Source: Gillisia sp.
Lineage (GTDB): Bacteria; Bacteroidota; Bacteroidia; Flavobacteriales; Flavobacteriaceae
NCBI GenBank assembly: GCA_024635655.1
Contig: JAGXIL010000096.1
Span: 40,506-104,505 of the forward strand
DNA length: 64,000 bases
Direction of reading: 5' to 3'
Both the position numbers and the translations under genes were made by a program. The notes under the pieces were generated by a model that saw nothing but the letters and a program-made list of their open reading frames with translations, had not been told where the DNA came from and made no database searches. Below, piece after piece: positions 8,901 through 17,433 of this stretch (position 1 is its first letter; each line of letters starts with the position of its first letter).

Positions 8901-9929
8901 TTATAACATTTCCCCGCGAAGAGAAGTCTCAAAGATGGTTTTGAACACTTTAGGTGATAATTCTTTTCCCAAAAGGTACATTAATTTTGTCACAGCAGCT
9001 TCTGTAGTGATGTCTTTTCCGGAAACAACCCCTATTTTTTTAAGTTGCGTACTGGTTTCATATTGCCCCATAACCACACTTCCGGCTACACACTGCGTAA
9101 CATTCACTATTACAAGCCCGTTATTAATATGCTTTTTCAGTAAATTGATGAACCAGGTATCTGTGGGCGCATTTCCGCTTCCAAATGTCTCCAGAACCAC
9201 GCCTTTCAAATTCTTTCTCGATAAAATATGATCTACTGTGGCTTCACTTATACCGGGAAACATTTTTAAAATTAGAACATCATCATTAAAATTCGTGTGG
9301 AGCTTGGTCTTTTTCCTTCGGTTGGTCTTCCACAATTCACTGTGATTAACAGATAAGTATACTCCCGACTCGGCAAGGGGAGGATAATTTGACGAGGTAA
9401 AAGCCTGAAAATTCTCTGCATTCACCTTTGTTGTTCGGTTTGCCCTGTATAATTTATATTCAAAATACAAACCTACTTCTGAGATCACCGGCCGGCCCTG
9501 TTTTTGCAATCCTGCAACCTGAATGCTGGTTATCAGGTTCTCCTTGGCATCTGTGCGCAGATCGCCTATTGGCAATTGAGATCCTGTAAAAATAATAGGC
9601 TTCGTCAGGTTTTCAAACATAAAACTTAATGCTGAAGCGGTATAAGACATGGTATCACTACCATGAAGTACTACAAAACCATCGTATTGCTCGAACCGCT
9701 CGTCAATAATTTTAGCGATAAGCACCCAATCCCCCGGATTCATGTTGCTGGAATCCAATGGGTTTTTTAGACTTATGGTTTCTATATTATGTTCCAGAAG
9801 TTTTAATTCGGGAATATTTTGCAGAAGTTCACTAAAATTAAAAGCCTTTAATGCCCCGGTTTCAAAATCTTTGATCATACCAATGGTACCACCGGTATAA
9901 ATAAGTAAAATATTAGACTTTGCTTTCAT
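8901..9929 (-). CDS. ansA: L-asparaginase, type I (cytoplasmic)
   Basis: Hydrolyses asparagine to aspartate and ammonia. The first catalytic threonine sits in YTGGTIGM (Thr15). The second catalytic motif is HGSDTM (residues 89-94), where most family members have HGTDT. There is no signal peptide, so the enzyme is probably cytoplasmic, and the 342-residue length fits type I. The start codon overlaps the end of the upstream acyltransferase gene by 17 bases, so the two are co-transcribed. The functional link between them is unclear. Confidence 0.92.
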   Translation of the reverse strand: MKAKSNILLIYTGGTIGMIKDFETGALKAFNFSELLQNIPELKLLEHNIETISLKNPLDSSNMNPGDWVLIAKIIDERFEQYDGFVVLHGSDTMSYTASALSFMFENLTKPIIFTGSQLPIGDLRTDAKENLITSIQVAGLQKQGRPVISEVGLYFEYKLYRANRTTKVNAENFQAFTSSNYPPLAESGVYLSVNHSELWKTNRRKKTKLHTNFNDDVLILKMFPGISEATVDHILSRKNLKGVVLETFGSGNAPTDTWFINLLKKHINNGLVIVNVTQCVAGSVVMGQYETSTQLKKIGVVSGKDITTEAAVTKLMYLLGKELSPKVFKTIFETSLRGEML

Positions 9930-11061
9930 TCAGCGCCTCCTGATTTATTACCGGATTGGCATACATTAATAGGTAGCTGTTTACTTCAAGGGCATTTTTA
10001 ACGTTGATCCTTCGGGTAAGCCGCCGCTCAAATTGCCTTTTCTCTTTTAATGTGTAATGATCTGCATGTGCATCATCATTGTTTAATAGATCACAAGCTA
10101 TAAAATTGGCAGGCCATAGTTTATAATTCTTATGGATCCTTGAATCGATATTAGTTGCCATAGCTTTGAGGAAATCATTGGTAGAAGATTCCTTCTTTTC
10201 AATATTTTCAAACCAATCCTGGGTGAGCACCTCTCCCGCTTCAATATGAATCCTGCCTTTATTACCCAAAGCACCTTTAAGTATGGAATTAAAATCTTCA
10301 TTGGCAGATTTCTTATACGTCTCCTCCATTCTTTTAGCCATAATTTCCGGCATTTTCAGAATATCGGTAGGATCAAATTCATAGGAAATAGCCACAGGAA
10401 CGATCTTTATTTTGGCAAAATATTCAGAGATACTTTGATCTCCCTTTGCCATAGCGAGCATTTTAAGTACTCCTTGCTGAGTGGTATCGTTGCCGTCCTT
10501 AGTGCGACCCTCTCTTTGTGCCATCCACACAGATCTGTTCTCTTCCAGCAACAGGTGCCTGATATATTCGGAAAGATTTTGCGAGCTTTGCAACATTTCC
10601 CTTGGACCTAATCCCCGTTGGACCAGAAAATTCCTGTTAATTCGGCTAAGCAATAACAAGAATGGTTTTTGCACAAGATTATCTCCAATAGCAGAAGCTG
10701 TCATGATCAGGTCCTGCTCATACAACAAGCAATTCAGCAAACAGGTATCTAAAATAATATCCCGGTGGTTTGAGATATACATATAAGATTGATCTTTTGC
10801 AAGTTTATTAAATCCGCTGTAACTAAGCCCTTCAGAGCTTTTCTGAAGCACCCTCTGTACACTGCTATAGATGATCTTGCTTTGGAAATCCCTTATTGAA
10901 TGGCAGGTAGCAACAAGTTCTTCAATTTCTTTGTAGGATTTTTCCGGAAAAGAAAATTGAAGTAATGCTTTTACCATTGGGTGGTTCACGTATTGCTGAA
11001 GTGCAGGCTGCACCTCATCATCGTGATAGAATCTTATTTTTTCGAATTTTGACACAGGCAT
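9913..11061 (-). CDS. Glycerolipid acyltransferase (PlsB/PlsC-like)
   Basis: A 382-residue acyltransferase of the glycerol-phosphate acyltransferase superfamily, expected to transfer an acyl chain to glycerol-3-phosphate or lysophosphatidate at the inner membrane. The catalytic block is SNHRDIILD (His99 to Asp105), so five residues separate His and Asp instead of the usual four of HX4D. The phosphate-binding block is REGRTKDG (183-190). There is no transmembrane helix of note. A TAATTTTG promoter element lies upstream. I recall that the NHRDIxLD variant is common among flavobacterial homologues. The exact acceptor is unknown. Confidence 0.82.
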   Translation of the reverse strand: MPVSKFEKIRFYHDDEVQPALQQYVNHPMVKALLQFSFPEKSYKEIEELVATCHSIRDFQSKIIYSSVQRVLQKSSEGLSYSGFNKLAKDQSYMYISNHRDIILDTCLLNCLLYEQDLIMTASAIGDNLVQKPFLLLLSRINRNFLVQRGLGPREMLQSSQNLSEYIRHLLLEENRSVWMAQREGRTKDGNDTTQQGVLKMLAMAKGDQSISEYFAKIKIVPVAISYEFDPTDILKMPEIMAKRMEETYKKSANEDFNSILKGALGNKGRIHIEAGEVLTQDWFENIEKKESSTNDFLKAMATNIDSRIHKNYKLWPANFIACDLLNNDDAHADHYTLKEKRQFERRLTRRINVKNALEVNSYLLMYANPVINQEALNESKV

Positions 11062-11083
11062 ATTTATTGGCTTGACAAAAGAA

Positions 11084-11091
11084 CAAAATTA
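11084..11091 (-). promoter_or_regulatory. Probable -7 promoter element for the acyltransferase-ansA pair
   Basis: TAATTTTG on the minus strand, between the tatD stop and the acyltransferase start; it matches TAnnTTTG. No clear -33 TTG was seen at the right distance. Confidence 0.45.
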
Positions 11092-11106
11092 AAATTTAAT
11101 ACTTAA

Positions 11107-11874
11107 CTACACCTTAAATATATCCCGGGAGTTATTTGTAGTTATGGCCGCTATTTCTTCAAGGTCGAGGCGGTAAATTTCAGAGACTTTCCCGGCTATC
11201 ATCTTTAAGTAGGAACTTTCATTTCTTTTTCCCCGGTAAGGTGTAGGGGCAAGATATGGCGAATCTGTTTCCAATACAATATTTTTAAGAGGGATTTCCT
11301 CCAGGAACTTATCAAGTCCCCCGTTTTTAAAGGTAACTACTCCCCCTATTCCCAATTTCATATTATAGGATATTGCTGTTTTAGCCTGGGCATGGTCACC
11401 GGTAAAACAATGGAAAATCCCAAAAAGCTCATCGTCCATTTCAGATTGCAACACTTCAAAAACTTCATCAAAGGCATCTCGGCAGTGAATGATCACGGGA
11501 AGCTTCTTCCTTTTGGCCAGCTGAATTTGATACTTAAAAGCCGCCTGCTGTTGTTTTAGTAAAGATTTGTCCCAAAAGAGATCAATCCCGGTTTCTCCTA
11601 CTCCGTAAAAATCCCGTTTCTCAAATTGTTCCCGCACATGTTCAAGCTCCTCTTCATAATTTTCCTTTACAGAAGTTGGGTGCAAGCCCATCATTAAAAA
11701 AATATTTTTGGGAAAATCCTCTTCCAGCTCATACATTGCTTTGGTATGGGCAGAGTCTATAGCCGGAATAAAAAATCGTGTAATACCCAGCTCCAATGCT
11801 CTTTGAAGAACCTCTTTACGATCCTTATCAAAATCTTTGCTATATAAATGGGTATGGGTGTCGGTTAATATCAT
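11107..11874 (-). CDS. tatD: TatD-family metal-dependent hydrolase/DNase
   Basis: A 255-residue TIM-barrel metallohydrolase of the amidohydrolase superfamily; TatD enzymes are 3'-5' exonucleases linked to DNA repair or quality control. Metal ligands are visible: HTH near the N-terminus (His7, His9), GETGID (Glu), VIIHCRDA (His), FHCFTGD (His) and ETDSPYLAP (Asp). Length and motif order are typical. A TATTTTTG element ends only 5 bases before the ATG, which would give a very short or absent leader. It is divergent from the retropepsin-like gene. Confidence 0.9.
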   Translation of the reverse strand: MILTDTHTHLYSKDFDKDRKEVLQRALELGITRFFIPAIDSAHTKAMYELEEDFPKNIFLMMGLHPTSVKENYEEELEHVREQFEKRDFYGVGETGIDLFWDKSLLKQQQAAFKYQIQLAKRKKLPVIIHCRDAFDEVFEVLQSEMDDELFGIFHCFTGDHAQAKTAISYNMKLGIGGVVTFKNGGLDKFLEEIPLKNIVLETDSPYLAPTPYRGKRNESSYLKMIAGKVSEIYRLDLEEIAAITTNNSRDIFKV

Positions 11875-11879
11875 AAATG

Positions 11880-11911
11880 CAAAAATAATTTATTTTGAAG
11901 ACCTATCTTTG
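11880..11911. promoter_or_regulatory. Divergent promoter region between tatD and the retropepsin-like gene
   Basis: Two TAnnTTTG elements face outward: TATTTTTG on the minus strand (11880-11887) for tatD and TATCTTTG on the plus strand (11904-11911). The plus element lies inside the longest possible reading frame of the right-hand gene, so that gene must start downstream of it. Confidence 0.5.
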
Positions 11912-11927
11912 TCAAAAAAGAAAAAGA

Positions 11928-12365
11928 ATGGCGTCTTTAAAGAAACTATTGGAAGATAAAGGTTATCACCGCATAAAATTGAAATATACAGCTACCAATC
12001 ATTTTGAACTGGTGGCAAAGATAAATAAAATTGAAGGTAATTTTATTTTGGATACAGGAGCATCCAGTTCCTGCGTAGGTTTTGAAGCTGTTAAACATTT
12101 TAACCTACTTGCTGAAGATAGCGAGATAAGGGCAGCCGGAGCGGGAGCAACGAATATGCTCACTCAAATTGCGCAGGAAAACAATATCGAGATCAAAAAC
12201 TGGAAGAAGAAAAAAGTGGCACTGGTGCTTTTTGATCTTGCCCATGTTAATGAGGCTTTGGTTAACCATAAAGCTGAAAAAGTACATGGAATAATTGGGG
12301 CAGATATTTTAAAAAAGGGAAAAGCTATAATTGACTATAAAAACAAGGCGCTTTACCTTAAATAA
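11928..12365 (+). CDS. Retropepsin-like aspartic protease family protein
   Basis: A 145-residue single-domain protein with the aspartic-protease signature FILDTGASSSCVG (Asp42-Thr43-Gly44) and a later IIGADILKKG element, the pattern of clan AA proteins that act as dimers. No signal peptide is seen, so it appears cytoplasmic. A longer frame begins at TTG 11895, but a promoter element overlaps that region, so ATG 11928 is chosen. The substrate is unknown. It stands alone, with a promoter upstream and a terminator right after the stop. Confidence 0.78.
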   Translation: MASLKKLLEDKGYHRIKLKYTATNHFELVAKINKIEGNFILDTGASSSCVGFEAVKHFNLLAEDSEIRAAGAGATNMLTQIAQENNIEIKNWKKKKVALVLFDLAHVNEALVNHKAEKVHGIIGADILKKGKAIIDYKNKALYLK

Positions 12366-12371
12366 CAAAAA

Positions 12372-12392
12372 TGGGGGAAAAACCCCCAGTTT
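12372..12392 (+). terminator. Terminator after the retropepsin-like gene
   Basis: TGGGGG (12372-12377), AAAAA loop and CCCCCA (12383-12388), followed by GTTTATT. A short GC-rich hairpin just past the stop codon. Confidence 0.6.
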
Positions 12393-12411
12393 ATTGCGGG
12401 CTCAAATCTTC

Positions 12412-12419
12412 TATATTTG
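12412..12419 (+). promoter_or_regulatory. -7 promoter element for the small membrane peptide
   Basis: TATATTTG fits TAnnTTTG. A TTG at 12394-12396 is 15 bases upstream, shorter than the ideal 19-21. It lies 20 bases before the 36-codon frame. Confidence 0.5.
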
Positions 12420-12439
12420 GTTAACAAAAATGAGAAGAT

Positions 12440-12550
12440 ATGGGATCCGAGATTAAAAACAGAGATGGTTTCACAATTATTATGAAGATCATGGCCGTCC
12501 TGGTTATTTTTATTCTCTCTTTAAATATCGTGACCCTGATATTATACTAA
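12440..12550 (+). CDS. Small single-span membrane peptide (36 residues)
   Basis: ATG to TAA encodes 36 residues: a polar N-terminus (MGSEIKNRDGFT) and one hydrophobic helix (about IIMKIMAVLVIFILSLNIVTLILY) running to the C-terminus. Coding is supported by context: a TAnnTTTG element sits just upstream, a terminator-flanked unit encloses it (12372-12392 and 12583-12610), and the frame fills the space between them. I do not recognise a family. It could be a small membrane regulator or a toxin-like peptide; no antitoxin is visible. Confidence 0.5.
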   Translation: MGSEIKNRDGFTIIMKIMAVLVIFILSLNIVTLILY

Positions 12551-12582
12551 GATTTATACCAAATTTAAAAGCCAAGCATAAA

Positions 12583-12610
12583 AAAGGCAGCAATTTTCAT
12601 TGCTGCCTTT
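12583..12610. terminator. Bidirectional terminator between the small peptide and odhB
   Basis: AAAGGCAGCAAT (12583-12594), TTTC loop, ATTGCTGCCTTT (12599-12610): a perfect 12-bp stem, with A/T runs on both sides. It can end the small-peptide transcript (plus) and odhB (minus). Confidence 0.85.
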
Positions 12611-12634
12611 ATTGTTTTTCCTGAATATTTATTA

Positions 12635-13933
12635 TTAAAGCTCCAATGCTCTTTTTACATCATTGTCCATTAATAATTCTTCCGGGTTTTCAAGAGCCTC
12701 CTTAACTGCCACTAGAAATCCTACAGATTCTTTACCATCAATTACCCTGTGATCATACGATAATGCAACGAACATAATTGGCCGTATCTCCACATGGCCA
12801 TCTATTGCAACCGGACGATCTACAATGTTATGCATTCCTAAAATAGCACTCTGAGGAGGGTTAATAATAGGTGTAGACAACATAGAACCAAAGACACCAC
12901 CGTTGGTAATGGTAAAAGTACCACCCGTCATTTCATCTACAGTGATCTGTCCGTCTCTCGCTTTTATAGCCAGACGTTTTACCTCATCCTCAACTCCTCT
13001 AAATCCCAGATTTTCTGCATTTCTAATTACCGGAACCATCAGGCCTTTTGGTCCTGATACTGCAATACTTATATCTTTATAATCAAATTTTACCTGATAG
13101 TCTCCGTCAATCATAGAATTCACATCGGGAAACAGATCTAAAGCTCTTACTATTGCCAAGGTAAAAAAGGACATAAAACCTAAACCGACTCCATGCCTGT
13201 CCTTAAACTCTTCTTTATATTGTTTTCTCAGGGAGAAGATAGCGGACATATCCACCTCGTTAAAGGTGGTAAGCATAGCCGTATCGTTTTTTACATTTAC
13301 CAAACGCTCTGCCACCCTGCGTCTGAGCATAGACATTTTTTTGCGATCTTCACCTCTTTTGCCACGGCCCGGAGTACCCATGGATGCTTTAGCCTGAACG
13401 GCATCTTCCTTGGTGATCCTTCCATCTCTTCCTGAACCGGAAACAGATTTTGAAGAAATTCCTTTTTCGTCAAGGATCTTTTTAGCTGCAGGAGAAGGTG
13501 TTCCGCTGGCATAGGTATCCTGCTTTTGCGAAGGGGTAGTAGATTTAGAAGGTTTTTCTTCTTCCGGCTCAGCCTTTTCGCTGTCCTCCTTCTGAGTTTC
13601 TTTGGCTCTTTCTTTAGAAAGATCAGCCTCTGAATCATCTACGGAACCTTCATCACCACTTGGATTTTCTGACTTCTCTCCGCCTCCAGGTTTTTTGGCA
13701 TCAGTATCTATGAGGCAAACCACTTCCCCAACTGCTACAGCATCTCCTTCTTTGGCCTTCAAGGTTATAATTCCGCTTGCTTCTGCCGGAAGTTCTAATG
13801 TAGCTTTATCACTGTCTACTTCAGCAATTGCCTGATCTTTTTCTACATAATCCCCATCTTCTACCAGCCATTGTGCTATTTCAACTTCTGTGATGGATTC
13901 TCCGGGAGACGGAACTTTCATTTCTAAAGCCAT
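12635..13933 (-). CDS. odhB: 2-oxoglutarate dehydrogenase E2, dihydrolipoyl succinyltransferase
   Basis: The E2 core of the 2-oxoglutarate dehydrogenase complex transfers succinyl groups from lipoyl-lysine to CoA in the TCA cycle. It has an N-terminal lipoyl domain (residues 1-75; DSDKATLE with Lys43 the lipoylated residue), a long Ser/Lys/Glu-rich linker (about 80-140), a peripheral-subunit-binding domain (about 141-180) and a catalytic acyltransferase domain with [11 protein letters not shown] (His395, Asp399). Length 432 is normal. It lies 74 bases downstream of odhA on the same strand. The gap holds a perfect 10-bp palindrome, TGCTATAGCA (13961-13970), of unknown meaning. The E3 gene is not in the window. 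Confidence 0.96.
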   Translation of the reverse strand: MALEMKVPSPGESITEVEIAQWLVEDGDYVEKDQAIAEVDSDKATLELPAEASGIITLKAKEGDAVAVGEVVCLIDTDAKKPGGGEKSENPSGDEGSVDDSEADLSKERAKETQKEDSEKAEPEEEKPSKSTTPSQKQDTYASGTPSPAAKKILDEKGISSKSVSGSGRDGRITKEDAVQAKASMGTPGRGKRGEDRKKMSMLRRRVAERLVNVKNDTAMLTTFNEVDMSAIFSLRKQYKEEFKDRHGVGLGFMSFFTLAIVRALDLFPDVNSMIDGDYQVKFDYKDISIAVSGPKGLMVPVIRNAENLGFRGVEDEVKRLAIKARDGQITVDEMTGGTFTITNGGVFGSMLSTPIINPPQSAILGMHNIVDRPVAIDGHVEIRPIMFVALSYDHRVIDGKESVGFLVAVKEALENPEELLMDNDVKRALEL

Positions 13934-14007
13934 GATCTTTTATGTTATTTTGGTTCTTTCTGCTATAGCAAAAAGAGGGTTATTTAAATTTATATTTATT
14001 AAACTGA

Positions 14008-16770
14008 TTAAACCATTGTTTTATCAAATACACTTGCTATCACTTTTTCGTGTCGCTTTTTAAACCTTACTGCACTTCCGGCTGCAGGAGAACCATAAAA
14101 TCTTCTACTACAAACCCTGAAATTCTTTGCCTCTTCAAAATGCAGCAGCATGAAACTATATGCTCCCATGTTGCGAGGTTCTTCCTGTGCCCAAACAATA
14201 TCATCAGCCTTTTTGTATTTCGCCATGATCTCCTTCATCTTTTCTGCCGGTAAAGGGAATAATTGTTCAATCCTTACAAGGGCAACATCATCCCGCCCAT
14301 TTTCCTCACGTTTCTCAAGAAGGTCATAATAGAATTTACCGGTGCAGAAAACCAGGGTTTTGATCTTTTTCACTTTTGCCTGGTCATCATCAAGAACGGT
14401 TTGAAAGCTACCATTAGCAAATTCCTCCCTGGTAGAAACCACCTTGGAATGGCGTAGTAGACTTTTTGGAGTAAATATAATTAAAGGTTTTCTAAAATTA
14501 ACCTTCATTTGGCGCCGTAATAAGTGGAACATATTGGCAGGAGTGGTAACATCTGCAACAAACATATTGTCTGTGGCACATAGTTGTAAGAATCGCTCCA
14601 TTCTTCCTGAAGAATGTTCTGCACCCTGCCCCTCGTATCCGTGGGGCAAGAACATGACCAATCCATTCTGTAGTTTCCATTTATCTTCAGCTGCAGATAT
14701 GTATTGATCAATCATGATCTGCGCTCCATTGACAAAATCCCCAAACTGGGCTTCCCATATAGTCAGGGTATTTGGACTGGCCATGGCATATCCATAGTCA
14801 AAACCTACAACGGCATATTCTGACAGGAGAGAATTGAATACACAAAATTCTCCTTTTTTATCTGGAATATTATTATGTAAGATGATCTCTTCTTCGCTAT
14901 CCTCTACTTTTACAATAGCGTGCCTGTGAGAAAAAGTACCTCTTTCACTGTCCTGCCCGCTCAGGCGTATATTAAAATCCTCTGTCATTAAACTCCCGTA
15001 AGCAAGATGTTCAGCCATTGCCCAATCCAGTTTATTGTCGTCAAAATACATAGTCCTGCGGCTCTCGATCAATTTGCTGATCTTACGTAGAAATTTTTTA
15101 TCTTCAGGAAGCTTAGAGACCGCTTCTGCCACTTTATCAAGTTTTTCAAGAGGAAAGGTGGTATCTACCTCCTTCATCATTTCATTTTCCTGTACATTTT
15201 CAAATCCCTGCCACTCATCAGACATGAATGGGGTAACAGTAGTGGTTTCCGCCTTACGTGAATTTTCCAGTTCATCTTCAAGTTTGGCTTTGTATTCCTC
15301 CTCAAGTTTGGCTGTAAATCCTTCTTCTATAATTCCTTCAGCAATTAATTTATCTGCATAAATATCCCGCGGATTTTTATGCTTAGCAATTGCCTTATAT
15401 AGTTTTGGCTGGGTAAATCTCGGCTCATCTCCTTCATTATGCCCGTATTTCCTATACCCTAAAAGATCTATGAACACATCCCTTTTAAAGGTCATTCTAA
15501 AATCAAGAGCAAAAAGTACTGCGTGTACAACAGCTTCAGCATCATCTGCATTTACATGTAGTACCGGCGAAAGGGTCACCTTTGCAACATCTGTACAATA
15601 AGTAGAAGATCTCGCATCGAGGTAGTTTGTGGTAAAACCTACCTGGTTATTTACTACTATATGTATAGTCCCTCCGGTTTTGTATCCATCAAGCTGTGCC
15701 ATTTGGACTACTTCGTATACCACACCCTGCCCGGCTATTGCTGCATCTCCGTGAACAATAATGGGAAGCACCTGAGAATTATTATCGGCATATCTGCGGT
15801 CTTGCTTGGCACGGGAAATTCCTTCAACTATAGGGCCTACTGTTTCCAGATGTGAAGGGTTAGGAGCTAAATTTATATTGATCTGTTTTCCGTTTCGGGT
15901 ATCGCGACAGGCGGTCCAGCCCAGATGATATTTAACATCTCCGTCAAATATATCCTGCTCATAATCTTTTCCGTCAAATTCACTGAAAATATCCCTGGCA
16001 TCTTTTCCAAAGATATTCGTAAGGGTATTCAACCTTCCCCTGTGGGCCATACCCATGACAAAATCTTTGACCCCAAGATCTGCTGCCTTTTCTATAATGG
16101 CATCCAGTGCAGGGATCAGGCTTTCATTTCCTTCCAGAGAAAACCTCTTTTGTCCTACATATTTAGTGTGGAGAAAACTTTCAAAAGCAACAGCATCATT
16201 TAATTTATTTAAAATATGCTTTTTCTCATCTTTATTAAAGCCGGGCTGATTGTCATTGATATTTAATTTCTTTTGGATCCATGCAATCTCTTCAGGTTTC
16301 CTGATAAACATGTATTCAATCCCAATAGACTGGCAGTAAATTTTTGATAAATGGTCTATAATATCCTTTAAGGATGCAGGTCCAATTCCCAGTATCTCCC
16401 CCGCATTAAAAACGGTATCAAGATCACTTTGGTCTAAACCAAAATTCTCTATATCCAGGGTAGGAACATATTTTCTGCGATCGCGCACCGGGTTTGTTTG
16501 CGTAAACAAATGGCCTCTTGTGCGGTATCCTTCAATTAAATTTATAACCTTGAATTCCTTTTCAAGGTTCTGCATTTGTGGCTCACAGTATTCAGCGGGC
16601 ACTTCGTCTACAGCTGAATTCGCTGTAGCAGTACCGTTTTGACCAAAATCAAATCCCTGGAAAAATGCTCTCCAGCTGGGTTCTACACTATCAGGGTTTT
16701 CTAAGTATTGGTCGTAAAGATCGGCAAAGTATGCAGTAGGTGCGGCGTTAAGAAATGAAAATCTATCCAT
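14008..16770 (-). CDS. odhA: 2-oxoglutarate dehydrogenase E1 component
   Basis: Thiamine-diphosphate enzyme that decarboxylates 2-oxoglutarate and passes the succinyl group to OdhB. The 920-residue length and domain order are typical: an N-terminal helical segment (FADLYDQYLENPDSVEPSW), the TPP-binding half with MGMAHRGRLNTL and GDAAIAGQG, then the pyrimidine-binding half with LLPHGYEGQGAEHSS-type sequence (here FLPHGYEGQGAEHSSGRMER) and a C-terminal transketolase-like domain. A TATTTTTG promoter element lies upstream at 16808-16815. It forms an odhA-odhB operon. Confidence 0.97.
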   Translation of the reverse strand: MDRFSFLNAAPTAYFADLYDQYLENPDSVEPSWRAFFQGFDFGQNGTATANSAVDEVPAEYCEPQMQNLEKEFKVINLIEGYRTRGHLFTQTNPVRDRRKYVPTLDIENFGLDQSDLDTVFNAGEILGIGPASLKDIIDHLSKIYCQSIGIEYMFIRKPEEIAWIQKKLNINDNQPGFNKDEKKHILNKLNDAVAFESFLHTKYVGQKRFSLEGNESLIPALDAIIEKAADLGVKDFVMGMAHRGRLNTLTNIFGKDARDIFSEFDGKDYEQDIFDGDVKYHLGWTACRDTRNGKQININLAPNPSHLETVGPIVEGISRAKQDRRYADNNSQVLPIIVHGDAAIAGQGVVYEVVQMAQLDGYKTGGTIHIVVNNQVGFTTNYLDARSSTYCTDVAKVTLSPVLHVNADDAEAVVHAVLFALDFRMTFKRDVFIDLLGYRKYGHNEGDEPRFTQPKLYKAIAKHKNPRDIYADKLIAEGIIEEGFTAKLEEEYKAKLEDELENSRKAETTTVTPFMSDEWQGFENVQENEMMKEVDTTFPLEKLDKVAEAVSKLPEDKKFLRKISKLIESRRTMYFDDNKLDWAMAEHLAYGSLMTEDFNIRLSGQDSERGTFSHRHAIVKVEDSEEEIILHNNIPDKKGEFCVFNSLLSEYAVVGFDYGYAMASPNTLTIWEAQFGDFVNGAQIMIDQYISAAEDKWKLQNGLVMFLPHGYEGQGAEHSSGRMERFLQLCATDNMFVADVTTPANMFHLLRRQMKVNFRKPLIIFTPKSLLRHSKVVSTREEFANGSFQTVLDDDQAKVKKIKTLVFCTGKFYYDLLEKREENGRDDVALVRIEQLFPLPAEKMKEIMAKYKKADDIVWAQEEPRNMGAYSFMLLHFEEAKNFRVCSRRFYGSPAAGSAVRFKKRHEKVIASVFDKTMV

Positions 16771-16807
16771 AGTTGGAAACTAGTGTTTCTTTTATTGTAA
16801 AACAATG

Positions 16808-16815
16808 CAAAAATA
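16808..16815 (-). promoter_or_regulatory. -7 promoter element for odhA-odhB
   Basis: TATTTTTG on the minus strand, 37 bases before the odhA ATG, matching TAnnTTTG. Confidence 0.5.
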
Positions 16816-16881
16816 CAATTTTTTGGTTTTATAGCTTATAAGTATTCTTATATTTATACCTCCAATTATAAGAAGTTTAAC

Positions 16882-17433
16882 ATGAAAAAGGTTAATGTTT
16901 TAGGTACTCTACCCCAGATCGTATGTTGTTTTCTAGTCATGGTTTTTAGTTTTAGCGCACAGGCTCAGCAAATAGGATCGCCCTTGGAACAATCACCTCA
17001 TCCTTTTTGGAGCAATGTGAGATTTGGAGGAAGTGTAGGCCTTGCATTTGGAAACGGGTATTTTAACGGAGCCCTCTCTCCATCTGCCGTTTATGATTTT
17101 AACCGGGTTCTTTCTGCAGGGGTCACCTTAAGCGGTGCATATGCCAAACAAAATACATTTTCTGCGACAAGCCTTGGTGGCAGTATTATAAGCTTAATTA
17201 GACCAATTAAGGAAATCCAGCTATCCATGGAGTATGAGCAACTGAATATTAACAGGCGTTTTGAAATGGAGGGTGGGAATCTGCGCGACCAATATTGGGT
17301 GCCGGCACTATTTTTGGGCATAGGTTACAACACAGGGCCCGTTGTCACAGGGGTAAGATACAACGTACTGCACGATAGTAACAGGAGCTTTTACAACCAG
17401 GCTTTCATGCCTTTTGTGAGCGTGTATTTTTAA
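16882..17433 (+). CDS. Small outer-membrane-barrel-like protein, unknown
   Basis: A 183-residue protein with a signal peptide ending in SAQAQ near residue 29. The rest alternates aromatic and glycine residues, as in an outer membrane beta-barrel (FGGSVGLAFGNGYFNG, SAGVTLSGAYA, FLGIGYNTGPVVTGVRYNVLHD), and ends in an aromatic strand (FMPFVSVYF). I recognise no functional family. Next to odhA such genes have sometimes been labelled as ketoglutarate enzymes in databases; nothing in the sequence supports that. Its end overlaps the polyprenyl synthetase stop by 4 bases, tail to tail. Confidence 0.75.
   Translation: MKKVNVLGTLPQIVCCFLVMVFSFSAQAQQIGSPLEQSPHPFWSNVRFGGSVGLAFGNGYFNGALSPSAVYDFNRVLSAGVTLSGAYAKQNTFSATSLGGSIISLIRPIKEIQLSMEYEQLNINRRFEMEGGNLRDQYWVPALFLGIGYNTGPVVTGVRYNVLHDSNRSFYNQAFMPFVSVYF

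Noticed and set aside
10098..10786. Several opposite-strand open frames inside the acyltransferase gene
   Set aside because: They are shadows of the real gene, with no start signals or protein-like composition of their own.
11895..11927. Longer N-terminus of the retropepsin-like protein from TTG 11895
   Set aside because: The promoter element at 11904-11911 overlaps it.
14050..16249. Plus-strand frames inside odhA
   Set aside because: They lie entirely inside a well-conserved gene and have no promoter or domain.
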